Source: G020354785 sp964521285 (lineage in GTDB: Bacteria > Bacteroidota > Bacteroidia > Bacteroidales > UBA10428). From it: a DNA stretch of 64,000 bases. The DNA is taken from assembly GCA_964521285.1 (NCBI GenBank), contig CAZFQS010000002.1, positions 1-64,000 on the forward strand, in the 5' to 3' direction. Position 1 is the stretch's first letter; every line of letters starts with the position of its first letter. The notes below the pieces were generated by a model, which did no database searches, had not been told where the DNA came from, and saw only the letters and a list, made by a program, of their open reading frames with translations. Positions 42,759 to 51,953 of the stretch are shown piece after piece. The translations under genes and the position numbers were made by a program.

Positions 42759-45700
42759 TTAAGCCTTAATTATTTTACCTGTACTTATGTACCAGACATA
42801 AGACTCTACACCGTCATAGCCCATTTCTTTCAGGAAAATGCCGTATTCCCTTATCTGATCCAGATATTCCTTTCTTTCAATGACCCCGAATTTGTAATCA
42901 ATGATTATTGCATTATTATCTTTTATAATAACCCTGTCAGGTCTCCTGGCCGAGCCATCAGGAAGAATAATATCCTTTTCATTAAATACTTTCCAGTCAT
43001 CTGAAAACCAGCTTCTGATTTGAACATCATTAAATATTTGCTTCACATCCCTGATTATAGAATCCTTTTCTGCAAGTCCGATCTTACCCTCAAGATAAAC
43101 TCTTTCTGTAGCCCTGTCTATATCATCTATTGTAACAATGTCAGCAAATATTTCATGCATTATTTTACCGTAGTTTAAAGGCTTTGCTTTAATTTCTGTA
43201 TCAGGTGTAAAAAACTCACTCACCTGATATGCTATTCTTAGTTTTTTTCTGCTGTCTGCTGACGGATATTCCCTGATCTTGTTAACAGGGTGTTCATCAT
43301 AATATTTATCCGTTTCAATATTTTCCAGAACTCCATATTCAAAGACCCGGAGTGCATTATTATAATATTTATCAAATAATAACATATTGAGGTCATCTTT
43401 GCCTGATTCGTTATCCTTATGAGAAAGAGTGAATATATTAAATAAAAGGTCGGATACCGTCGATATCTTACTGCTTGTTTTACTTCCCATATCAGTCAGA
43501 CAATATAGGGCATCGCTTGCTCTTGTAAAAGCGACATATAAAAGATTTAAATTATCTACATAAATCTTTAATTTTTCAATAAAATATTCGCTGGCAAATG
43601 AGGTGTCTTTTAAGTTTTGAGAATAATAAACAGGAACGATATCCAGCTTACTAAATGGCTTTTTGGAGGGTTTACACCATATTATTTGTTTCCTTGGATG
43701 ATTATCAATACGCCAGTTACAATATGGAATTATTACTGCCTTGAATTCCAGTCCTTTTGCTTTATGGATGGTCATTATTCTGATAGCATCCTGAGCTTCA
43801 GATATGGATATGCTTCTTTTAGAGCCAATATCTTCCCAATATTCAAGAAATGTATAAATATTTGATGAATTTTTATTTGAATAGTCAAGTACCAAATCCT
43901 GAAAAGCCTGAATAAATGGTAATTCACCTGCAATATTGTTCAGAGAAAATATTTCAATTAAACGTTCAACCATCTCATAAAGAGAAAGACTCTTTAAATA
44001 ATCCACAGATTTGATAAAAGACTCCTGCAGTAATTCATTTAAAAGAGTATTAAAATCTTTAGTATTTAAATTTTCAATTTTTATCACATTATTATCTTTA
44101 TCTCCGGCTTTTATATAATTCAGATATTCAGAGACAATGAAGTAATTGTTAATAGTATCGTCTTTATTAATAAAAAATTTTAAGACCGCAATCAGAAATC
44201 TCACTGCCGAGGAACTGACTATATAGAGTGATTCATCAGATATTACGTCATACCTGTATTTACCTCCTGATTCATTATTTTTTTTGTACTCAATTAAAAA
44301 GTCAGCAATATCCTTACCTTCTTCTTTTTTCCTTGTCAGGACTGCAATATCTTTTAACCTGTAACCCTTATCCTGTAGTTCCTTCAAAATATTTATCAGA
44401 TTATCCTTTATATGACTATCATCTTTATCTTCTATAATCTGAATTTTAATATAACCTTTTTCGCCACTATCAGTTTTTGCACATAACTGGCGAACATCAC
44501 TGTATATATTAACTATATTATTCTTCAGCTTTTCTGAATCAGGATGAATTTTAAATTCAGATAACTCATTGTTAAAGTTGTCCTGCAGAACTTTTGCTGC
44601 CCTGATAAAAAAGGAGTTATTAAAGTCAACTATCTTCTTATGGCTTCTCCAGTTTTTATCAAGAGTATAAGTATTAATACTTTCGCGGTAAAAATCATTA
44701 AAAACTCTTTCGGTTAATATTTCCCAGTCAGTACTTCTCCATCTGTATATTGATTGTTTAGCGTCTCCCACAACCATATTGTCATAATTTTGAGATAGGC
44801 TGTTGTCAATTAACGGGCGAAAATTATTCCACTGAAATCTGGATGTATCCTGAAATTCATCAATCATAAAATGGTGATAGTAGTTACCTGTTTTTTCATA
44901 AATAAAGGGGGCATCATTATTCTCTATTATTTTATTCAGGAAGGCTGAAGCATCACTTAGCAGAAACAAATTTCTTTCATTGGTATATTTTAAAATTTCC
45001 CTGGTAATATCAGACAATATGCCGAGTGTAAAAATGTTAGACAGTATTGTCCTGGAAGTCTTGTAATCATTATAATTTTTACTAATGAGATCAATGATAT
45101 CAATCAGCATCTCATTCAGACCCTTTTCAAATATCTCCTTAATCCGGCTTTTCATTTCAGATGTCTGGCTATACCATCTTTCCGGGGAGTTTACAGCTTC
45201 CAGAACTCTGGATCCGGGCTTCTGGAAATTCCGGGAAGCAAGCTTTAAAAAATATCCTGCGGGTCCGCTTTGTTTATAACTGAAATCGTCAACAGATAAT
45301 GAAAAAGAAGATATTAATTCCAGCCCTTCGGTTCCTTTCAGCACCAGAGTATTTTCAAAATGTTTGACTATCTTGTATAAATCAGATACATAACCTGCCA
45401 GGAATTCTTTATTTCTGAGCTTCCCGGAAATAATATCACTATATTCCCTGAATTCTTCCTTAAAGACTTCCCTGCCCAATTCAAGAATATCATTCTTAAA
45501 ATTCCAGCTCTTCCCTTCTTCAGTCCTGTTAAGAGCAAATCTTATCAGCCATTCTCTCAGTGATAAATCGTTACCGGTTTCAAGAAAAAGCCTGTCAACA
45601 GCTTCCTTAAGTACGTTATCAGTATCCAGTTCTATAGTGTATCCGTGTTGAATGCCTATTTCACGTGTAAATGACCGTACGATCTTCTGAAAAAAACTGT

Positions 45701-46022
45701 CTATTGTACTAACTGAAAATCTGGAATAATCATGCAATATCTTTTTCAGAATTATGTCTGATTTAGTCCTTACTATTCTTTCCGGGAATCCTGTCCGCGC
45801 CATAATAAATTCAAGGTATTCAGAATCCTGGTTTGCTGATAGTCTGTACAACTCTCCTATTATCCTGCTTTTCATTTCTTCAGTAGCTTTATTGGTAAAG
45901 GTTACTGCCAGGATGTGCCTGAAATTATCGGTTTCCCTGAACAATAATTTCAGAAATTCGCTGGTTACCTTGTATGTTTTACCTGAACCGGCTGATGCAC
46001 AGACTATTGCAAGTTCTGACAT
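42759..46022 (-). CDS. addA: AddA-like helicase-nuclease
   Basis: 1087 residues, a UvrD/Rep-type helicase with a C-terminal PD-(D/E)XK nuclease. Walker A is ASAGSGKT (residues 9-16), motif Ia ILAVTFTNKATEEMKSR, motif II DEFQDTSRFQW, later ATP/DNA motifs IRIMTIHKAKGLEFKAVII and LLYVAFTRASDAL. The nuclease site is PDRVIIKDNNAIIIDYKFG near residue 1035. With AddB it would process double-strand breaks for RecA. The addB gene is on the opposite strand about 6.7 kb away, so the usual pair is split. Confidence 0.9.
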   Translation of the reverse strand: MSELAIVCASAGSGKTYKVTSEFLKLLFRETDNFRHILAVTFTNKATEEMKSRIIGELYRLSANQDSEYLEFIMARTGFPERIVRTKSDIILKKILHDYSRFSVSTIDSFFQKIVRSFTREIGIQHGYTIELDTDNVLKEAVDRLFLETGNDLSLREWLIRFALNRTEEGKSWNFKNDILELGREVFKEEFREYSDIISGKLRNKEFLAGYVSDLYKIVKHFENTLVLKGTEGLELISSFSLSVDDFSYKQSGPAGYFLKLASRNFQKPGSRVLEAVNSPERWYSQTSEMKSRIKEIFEKGLNEMLIDIIDLISKNYNDYKTSRTILSNIFTLGILSDITREILKYTNERNLFLLSDASAFLNKIIENNDAPFIYEKTGNYYHHFMIDEFQDTSRFQWNNFRPLIDNSLSQNYDNMVVGDAKQSIYRWRSTDWEILTERVFNDFYRESINTYTLDKNWRSHKKIVDFNNSFFIRAAKVLQDNFNNELSEFKIHPDSEKLKNNIVNIYSDVRQLCAKTDSGEKGYIKIQIIEDKDDSHIKDNLINILKELQDKGYRLKDIAVLTRKKEEGKDIADFLIEYKKNNESGGKYRYDVISDESLYIVSSSAVRFLIAVLKFFINKDDTINNYFIVSEYLNYIKAGDKDNNVIKIENLNTKDFNTLLNELLQESFIKSVDYLKSLSLYEMVERLIEIFSLNNIAGELPFIQAFQDLVLDYSNKNSSNIYTFLEYWEDIGSKRSISISEAQDAIRIMTIHKAKGLEFKAVIIPYCNWRIDNHPRKQIIWCKPSKKPFSKLDIVPVYYSQNLKDTSFASEYFIEKLKIYVDNLNLLYVAFTRASDALYCLTDMGSKTSSKISTVSDLLFNIFTLSHKDNESGKDDLNMLLFDKYYNNALRVFEYGVLENIETDKYYDEHPVNKIREYPSADSRKKLRIAYQVSEFFTPDTEIKAKPLNYGKIMHEIFADIVTIDDIDRATERVYLEGKIGLAEKDSIIRDVKQIFNDVQIRSWFSDDWKVFNEKDIILPDGSARRPDRVIIKDNNAIIIDYKFGVIERKEYLDQIREYGIFLKEMGYDGVESYVWYISTGKIIKA

Positions 46023-46123
46023 AAAAGATCAATAAAATATTTTAATTGAGGAAAATAAAGAACTAATATCAAGAAAAACTTTTAATTTTTAAAGATATAT
46101 AAGTTAACTTTTAAATATGGAAT

Positions 46124-46160
46124 AAAAAAGGGACTGTTTTGAATTTCAAGACAGTCCCTG
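46124..46160 (-). terminator. Terminator of the YD-type lipoprotein gene
   Basis: GGGACTGT pairs with ACAGTCCC, extended by a weaker inner stem to a small loop. On the minus strand six T follow. It separates the lipoprotein gene from addA. Confidence 0.75.
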
Positions 46161-46214
46161 ATATTTAACGGCATTTCATTATGCCGTGCGGTATATTGAG
46201 TCTGATGCTAATTA

Positions 46215-46970
46215 CTATTTCAAATATTCATAATAAAATGTGTCATGTACTTCCGACCACACCCAGTTCCTTATCTCTTTAACCGGATATCCGTCTGAAT
46301 TATACTCATACTGATATTCAAAATTCGGAGGCATTGCGCAGGAAAGCATATTTTCGTTATGATACTTCAGAGGGTTATTATATTGAATAATATCGGTGGG
46401 CAGACCCCAGTTATACCTCGGATTATTCTTATCATCATATTCATATTCACTTGATGACAGCGTAAACTGAAATTCTTCATCCTCACCTTCTATCCTTGTA
46501 ATAACATTACCCCTGGAATCATATGTATAAAAAATATTCCATGAATCTCTTTCCCGAACAGTAACTAATCCCTTTTCAATCTGTCCTTCTGAGTTATATG
46601 TAAATTCAGTTACCCTGTAAATTTCACTATCGTTATAATGAGAATTTAATTTTATAAATCTCCCTGATTCATCGTATTCATAGGTTTCATAATAATCATC
46701 TGAATATTCTTTCATAATAGCTTTGCCTTCGTTGTTATATTTATATGCTTCAAAGTTATAAACAGAATCATCATAATAGTAATTGAGTCTTATCAGCTTC
46801 TTATTATCATTATAAATATATTCCTGGTATACTTTAGCTTCTTTAAAAATTTTGCTTATTAAAAAATCTGTAGTAGCCGGCTTGATATCTGAAGGTTCCT
46901 TTTCACACGCAGTAAATAGTAAAAAGGATATAACACATAACAAAAATATAAATACTCTGGGAGTATGCAT
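46215..46970 (-). CDS. Lipoprotein with YD-like repeats
   Basis: 251 residues. The signal peptide ends in LFTAC (lipobox), so it is anchored to a membrane. The rest holds repeated tyrosine/aspartate-rich units (YEYDESGRFIKLNSHYND, FTYNSEGQIEKG, YTYDSRGNVITRIEGE, YEYDDKNNPRY) like RHS/YD repeats, without the large toxin regions of real RHS proteins. Function unknown; many Bacteroidota have such lipoproteins. A terminator lies directly downstream. Confidence 0.8.
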   Translation of the reverse strand: MHTPRVFIFLLCVISFLLFTACEKEPSDIKPATTDFLISKIFKEAKVYQEYIYNDNKKLIRLNYYYDDSVYNFEAYKYNNEGKAIMKEYSDDYYETYEYDESGRFIKLNSHYNDSEIYRVTEFTYNSEGQIEKGLVTVRERDSWNIFYTYDSRGNVITRIEGEDEEFQFTLSSSEYEYDDKNNPRYNWGLPTDIIQYNNPLKYHNENMLSCAMPPNFEYQYEYNSDGYPVKEIRNWVWSEVHDTFYYEYLK

Positions 46971-47115
46971 TTGATTGCGATTTTAGTATGATCTGTTTTC
47001 TAATACAGATGAAATTTTTTAACAAAGGTTGCGTGAATTAAAAATTCATATATTCAATATGAAATATTTTTGATATTGGCAAATGTCTTGTATTAAGGAA
47101 AGGATTAATTAAAAA

Positions 47116-48696
47116 CTAGAATGGAAATTCATCAAAATATTTCTTTTCAAGCTTTTCAAAATCAGGGGATTCAGCTAATTGATGTACAGGATTACCATCA
47201 ACATAAATTGCCTTATGCGGTTTAACCGGACATGCGTATTCACAGGCTCCGCATCCAATACATGTAGGCGGATTTATAAATGGTATTGTTAAATCTTCTA
47301 TATAAGGCACCATACTCACAGCCTGGGTTGGACAATGTTCAGAACATGAACCGCATGCGGTTTTATCGGTATATACTACGCAGTTTTTCATAATAAAATG
47401 TACTCTTCCTACCTGCGTTAGTTTTTTATCTTCTTTGGTTAATGGTAATATTGCACCTGTAGGACATACTTCTCCGCAAATAGTGCACTCATAATTACAG
47501 TAATTAGTCTTATAGTCCATATGAGGTTGCATCATACCTGTAAAACCATACTCGAGAAATGATGGTTGCAATACTTTTGTCGGACAGGCAGTAACACATA
47601 AGTGACAGGCAGTACAGTTATTAGTGTAATGTCTTATACTCCCGGAGCCGGGTGGTGAAACAGGATTATCCTTTTCAACAGGTATCAGCTTCTTAACAGT
47701 ATTATCATTTTGCTGCGATCTGGCCAGTTTTGACAGGCCGATTAGCCCCACTGCATACATTACAGATTTGGTAACGAATTCTCTCTTGCTCGCATCTGTG
47801 GTATCTTTAATGGCTATTGTCTCTTTTCTGAAATCAAATTTATATTTAATAGCATCCTCGGGACATGGTTTTATGCAATTATAACAGGCTATACAACGCG
47901 AAAAATCAACATCAATATTTTTAATATCAATACAATTTGCCTTACATACAGCAATACATTTACCACACTTTGTGCATGTTATGCTATTAATTTTAATTTT
48001 AAATACCGATAACCTTGAGAGTAACCCGAGCAACGTACCAACAGGACATACGGTATTGCAATATAATCTCCCATGATAGAAAGAAATCCAGATAATAAAT
48101 CCCAGGAAAGCTATTGGGAATAATGCAGTGACAAGATTAAATGTCTCATAATTAACAGGATAAATAAAGTACATGTTGGCTTTTTCAGAAAATATCGATA
48201 TTATATTATTTATGCCTATAACAAGTGGCTGAAACAAATCTGACAAAATTCTCCCATAATTACTATAAGGATCCAGAAGGTTTAGCAGGAAAATACTGCC
48301 AAACAATAAGAAAATTAAAGGTAATACAAGGAATAGATATCTAAGCACATTATGAGCCTTCGCGAATTTGTATTTCTTTTTTATTCTGATTTTTTTTGCC
48401 AGGTAAGATATTACATCCATAAAAATTCCCAACGGGCAGACAGTAGAGCAGTATACCCTGCCAAATAGAACATTAATAATAATTATTATTATAAATCCAA
48501 TGGCTGCATAACCTAAAACATGGATAAACTTAATAATCGATGGAATAAACTGCAAAAAAAGTATAAAATCAGAAAATGACGCAGGTATAATTCCCCTGAA
48601 ATCAATGAATAGAAGTGAAATTGAAATAAGAAAAATTAAAGAAATGAGTATCCTTAAAATCTTAAAATATTTCTGACTCATAAAATTAAATGACAA
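47116..48696 (-). CDS. Membrane polyferredoxin (NapH-like)
   Basis: 526 residues. About four membrane helices in the first half (for example IIKFIHVLGYAAIGFIIII) carry two NapH-type CxxxCP sites (CSTVCPLG, CNTVCPVG). Then come six four-Cys Fe-S motifs: CTKCGKCIAVC, CIACYNCIKPCP, CTACHLCVTACP, CNYECTICGEVCP, CGSCSEHCP with an earlier Cys, and CIGCGACEYACP. It would pass electrons between the quinone pool or cytoplasm and partners. It overlaps the end of the DUF362 gene by 11 bases, so the two are coupled. Confidence 0.92.
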   Translation of the reverse strand: MSFNFMSQKYFKILRILISLIFLISISLLFIDFRGIIPASFSDFILFLQFIPSIIKFIHVLGYAAIGFIIIIIINVLFGRVYCSTVCPLGIFMDVISYLAKKIRIKKKYKFAKAHNVLRYLFLVLPLIFLLFGSIFLLNLLDPYSNYGRILSDLFQPLVIGINNIISIFSEKANMYFIYPVNYETFNLVTALFPIAFLGFIIWISFYHGRLYCNTVCPVGTLLGLLSRLSVFKIKINSITCTKCGKCIAVCKANCIDIKNIDVDFSRCIACYNCIKPCPEDAIKYKFDFRKETIAIKDTTDASKREFVTKSVMYAVGLIGLSKLARSQQNDNTVKKLIPVEKDNPVSPPGSGSIRHYTNNCTACHLCVTACPTKVLQPSFLEYGFTGMMQPHMDYKTNYCNYECTICGEVCPTGAILPLTKEDKKLTQVGRVHFIMKNCVVYTDKTACGSCSEHCPTQAVSMVPYIEDLTIPFINPPTCIGCGACEYACPVKPHKAIYVDGNPVHQLAESPDFEKLEKKYFDEFPF

Positions 48697-49612
48697 TTCT
48701 TTTAATTCTCATTTTATCCAGATCACTGTTTCCTGAGCCTAATTTTTCAGCCATTGCAATATGTCTGACTTGCTCCGGTACTAAACCAAAAATCTTAGTA
48801 CAAGCAGCATCTGCTGCTACCATGTCAGTACTGAGAACCTGATACTTCATTGTAACAACGTCATTAACCGAAACGCCTCTGGGACCATTTCTTTTTAATA
48901 CCCTGTAAGCATCAACAACATTAAGATCAGGTTTACGATAAGTGGTAAAATCAGCAATACACTGATGCAAGTCATTAGCATGCCACCAGCTTCTGTTCCA
49001 AACAATGCCCATTAAATTTTTCATGCATATTGACAGTCTTGTTCCCCCATGGTTTTTTAAAGTCGGCACATTTATAAACACATCTGATTCTAATATGAGC
49101 TCGTGTACTTTTGTATTCTTCAAAATTATACCTCTCTTAACCTCAACAGGATGATAATTGGCTGAGCTGTTACCGGGAACCATTTTACCACCTGCTTTCT
49201 TGACTGCAGCTTCAATTCCACTGTTCCTGTAACACCTGGTCCATTCATTACATGTATGATCAAAAACATAAACATCCTTTGCGCCTGCTTGCAGGCAATG
49301 TTCAATAATTCTGCCAACAAGACCGGGATTTGTGTCTGCAGCTCTTTCCGGGGTTGAATCCCACCCAATATTTGGTTTTACTACAACAGTCTGGTTCCTC
49401 TTAACAAACTTCGATATTCCTCCCAGTGATGCAATCGCTTTGTCAAACATAGCTTCGGCACTGCCTCCTTTTATAGCAACAAGATCATAGGGCAACTCAT
49501 CAGATTTATATTTATTGATGGCAAACAGTTTTTCATTATTTAATACTGAAAGCGCCGTTCCTGCTATAACACCAGCTCCTACTGATTTTTTGATAAACTC
49601 TCTTCTTTTCAT
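48686..49612 (-). CDS. DUF362 protein with twin-arginine signal
   Basis: 308 residues. A Tat-type signal begins the protein (MKRREFIKKSVGAGVIAGTA), predicting export in folded form, then the DUF362 domain: VVVKPNIGWDSTPERAADTNPGLVGRIIEHC and INVPTLKNHGGTRLSICMKNLMGIVWNR. The family is associated with Fe-S/ferredoxin proteins in anaerobes and has no established reaction. The end overlaps the polyferredoxin gene, so both probably form one redox complex. It is divergent from larC across 258 bases. Confidence 0.88.
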   Translation of the reverse strand: MKRREFIKKSVGAGVIAGTALSVLNNEKLFAINKYKSDELPYDLVAIKGGSAEAMFDKAIASLGGISKFVKRNQTVVVKPNIGWDSTPERAADTNPGLVGRIIEHCLQAGAKDVYVFDHTCNEWTRCYRNSGIEAAVKKAGGKMVPGNSSANYHPVEVKRGIILKNTKVHELILESDVFINVPTLKNHGGTRLSICMKNLMGIVWNRSWWHANDLHQCIADFTTYRKPDLNVVDAYRVLKRNGPRGVSVNDVVTMKYQVLSTDMVAADAACTKIFGLVPEQVRHIAMAEKLGSGNSDLDKMRIKRIVI

Positions 49613-49713
49613 AATTTCTGGATTTTTTCGTTCAATTAAATATTGAAAAAAATCATTTCTCTAATTGATACGGAAAGTTAGTTAATTTTGTAAAAATTAG
49701 CTTTTATGATTGA

Positions 49714-49752
49714 TATTTAGAAGAAATTTAGAAAGAATTTAGAAAGATTTTA
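49714..49752 (+). repeat. Three short direct repeats before larC
   Basis: ATTTAGAA plus a short spacer occurs three times in a row with a period of 11-12 bases (about one helical turn), about 120-155 bases before larC in the divergent region. Equal spacing on one DNA face could suit a regulator; low-complexity AT-rich sequence is the plain alternative. Confidence 0.4.
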
Positions 49753-49870
49753 AATAAGAACAGGAATACCGAATATTAAACATTATTTATATTTAATAAG
49801 ATATCTTAAATAATTCCTAATTTTAGCAAGCTACATGATTATTCTACAATAATTATTATACTTTTAGAAT

Positions 49871-51088
49871 ATGAAAATACTATATTACGAATGTTTTGCC
49901 GGTATAAGCGGTGACATGAACCTTGGGGCCATGATCGATGTTGGAATAAAGCCTGATTACCTGATAAAGGAGTTAAAAAAGCTGAACCTTAAAGATTATG
50001 AGCTGAAAATATTTAAAGATCAGAGAAAAGGGATCTCAGGAACCAAGGTTGATGTATTAATAAAAGGACAAAAAGATGATACAGTTGATGATAATAAACA
50101 GCATAGTCACAGAAATTTAAGTGATGTTCAAAAAATAATAAGTAAAAGTGATTTGAATGAAAATGTAAAAAACCTCAGCCTGAAAATATTCGGCAAAGTA
50201 GCCGAGGCTGAAGCAATAATACATGACAAAAACATAAATGATATATATTTTCATGAAGTTGGAGCAATAGATTCAATAGTAGACATTGTGGGGGCAGCAA
50301 TTTGTATAGATTACCTGAAACCTGATAAAATATATAGTTCAACTGTTGAGCTAGGTAGTGGATTTACACATTGTGCTCATGGCACCTTACCTGTACCCGC
50401 ACCTGCATCAGTTGAAATACTGAAAGGAAAACCTGTCAAAAGGGGTACGGTACAATATGAAGCCACAACTCCGACAGGAGCCGCAATATTGGCTGCCTGT
50501 GCCGATGAATTTACAGATATTATAAATTTTGCTGTTGAAAAAATTGGCTATGGTATTGGAAGTAAGGATGAAAATATTCCCAATGTACTTAGAGTATATT
50601 TAGGTAGCGATACACCTGCAGAATCAACTGAAAAAATATCTTCATCAATTGTTGAATGTAATATAGATGATATGAATCCCGAATATTATGATTATATCAT
50701 TGATTCTCTATTCGATGCAGGAGCAAAAGATGTTTATATTACACCAATTATTATGAAAAAATCCAGACCGGCTGCCAAACTGAGTGTACTTTGTGATACC
50801 GGTACAGAAAAGAATATTGAAGAAATCTTATTTAAGGAAACATCTTCACTTGGATTAAGAAAATATACAGTTGAAAAAATAACTCTCGACAGGAAAATAG
50901 AACATATAAAAACAATATACGGAGAAGTAAAAATTAAATCTGCCTTTTACAAGAACAAGCTAATTAAATCAAAGCCTGAATATGAAGATTGTATAAGAAT
51001 TGCAAAAGAGAAAAATATACCAATCAACGAGGTGTACAGGATGGTTGAGAAGCTAATGAATGAAAAAGATGGAAGAATTAAAGAATAA
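49871..51088 (+). CDS. larC: Nickel-insertion protein for the nickel-pincer cofactor
   Basis: 405 residues, complete and in one frame, unlike lactobacilli where larC is split by a frameshift. The start is MKILYYECFAGISGDMNLGA; HEVGAIDSIVDIVGA and PTPTGAAIL-like ATTPTGAAILAAC are family marks, and a modest His-containing stretch (KQHSHRN) may bind nickel. It puts nickel into pyridinium-3,5-bisthiocarboxylate mononucleotide. It is followed by larE, which overlaps its end by 29 bases, and then larB. Confidence 0.93.
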   Translation: MKILYYECFAGISGDMNLGAMIDVGIKPDYLIKELKKLNLKDYELKIFKDQRKGISGTKVDVLIKGQKDDTVDDNKQHSHRNLSDVQKIISKSDLNENVKNLSLKIFGKVAEAEAIIHDKNINDIYFHEVGAIDSIVDIVGAAICIDYLKPDKIYSSTVELGSGFTHCAHGTLPVPAPASVEILKGKPVKRGTVQYEATTPTGAAILAACADEFTDIINFAVEKIGYGIGSKDENIPNVLRVYLGSDTPAESTEKISSSIVECNIDDMNPEYYDYIIDSLFDAGAKDVYITPIIMKKSRPAAKLSVLCDTGTEKNIEEILFKETSSLGLRKYTVEKITLDRKIEHIKTIYGEVKIKSAFYKNKLIKSKPEYEDCIRIAKEKNIPINEVYRMVEKLMNEKDGRIKE

Positions 51089-51878
51089 TGAAAAATATAA
51101 AAAGCTAATTGCATATCTGAAAAACCTTGAAAGTGCTGCCGTGGCTTTTTCAGGAGGAGTAGACAGTACATTCTTGCTGGCTGCTGCTAGGGAAGCCCTT
51201 TCTGATAAGGTTGTTGCATTTACGGTCAGATCACCCTATATACCTGACTGGGAAATCAAGGAGGCAAGGCAGATAGCAAACAAGCTATCGGCAAGACATA
51301 TGGTTTTTGAGACAGAAATCAGTGACTCAATTTTACATAATCCTGAGAACAGATGTTATTTATGTAAAAAATTCATTTTTACCAGGTTAGTTGGTGAGGC
51401 TAAGAAGCTAAATATTAATTATGTAATTGAAGGAACAAATTCCGATGACACAGGAGATTTCAGGCCCGGGATAAAGGCATTAAGGGAATTGGATATTAAA
51501 AGTCCGCTCCTGGAAAATAAGATTTCAAAAGAAGATATAAGATATTTTTCCAGATTACTGAACCTGGAGACATGGGATAAACCGGCATATGCATGTTTGC
51601 TTACAAGGATTCCCTATAATACCCGAATCCGTGAGGAAGAACTGAGACGTATTGAGCATGCCGAAGTATTTCTAATGACTCTTGGATTCAAAGGTGTAAG
51701 GGTAAGAAGCCACAATAACCTGGCCAGAATAGAGCTAAATAAAGAACAGATTACTGATATTTTTCAAAACAGTTTAAGAGATAAAATTGTTAATAAGTTC
51801 AAAGATATAGGCTATACATATATAACAATTGACATTGAAGGATACAGGACAGGGAGTATGAATTTAAAGGAAGGCTGA
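51060..51878 (+). CDS. larE: Sulfur insertase for the nickel-pincer cofactor, three-cysteine type
   Basis: 272 residues of the PP-loop ATPase type (AVAFSGGVDSTFLLAAA is the ATP loop). The conserved Cys179 is in WDKPAYACLLTR, and Cys99/Cys102 in NPENRCYLCKK complete a three-Cys set. The single-Cys L. plantarum enzyme gives up its Cys sulfur, whereas three-Cys relatives (Thermotoga) bind a [4Fe-4S] cluster and can be catalytic. It uses ATP to activate the LarB product and transfers sulfur. It starts at 51060 (or 51069) inside the end of larC. Confidence 0.93.
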   Translation: MKKMEELKNNEKYKKLIAYLKNLESAAVAFSGGVDSTFLLAAAREALSDKVVAFTVRSPYIPDWEIKEARQIANKLSARHMVFETEISDSILHNPENRCYLCKKFIFTRLVGEAKKLNINYVIEGTNSDDTGDFRPGIKALRELDIKSPLLENKISKEDIRYFSRLLNLETWDKPAYACLLTRIPYNTRIREEELRRIEHAEVFLMTLGFKGVRVRSHNNLARIELNKEQITDIFQNSLRDKIVNKFKDIGYTYITIDIEGYRTGSMNLKEG

Positions 51879-51908
51879 AAAGAAGGATTATTTGTTATAT
51901 TGATTTTA

Positions 51909-51916
51909 TAAATTTG
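51909..51916 (+). promoter_or_regulatory. Possible internal -7 promoter before larB-addB
   Basis: TAAATTTG, an exact TAnnTTTG match, 37 bases before the larB ATG and in the 75-base gap after larE. A TTTG lies 14 bases upstream, which is too near for a normal -33. It could give larB and addB their own transcription. Confidence 0.35.
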
Positions 51917-51953
51917 TTTTAAAGGGTTAGAATAAATTAATTTAATAACAACA

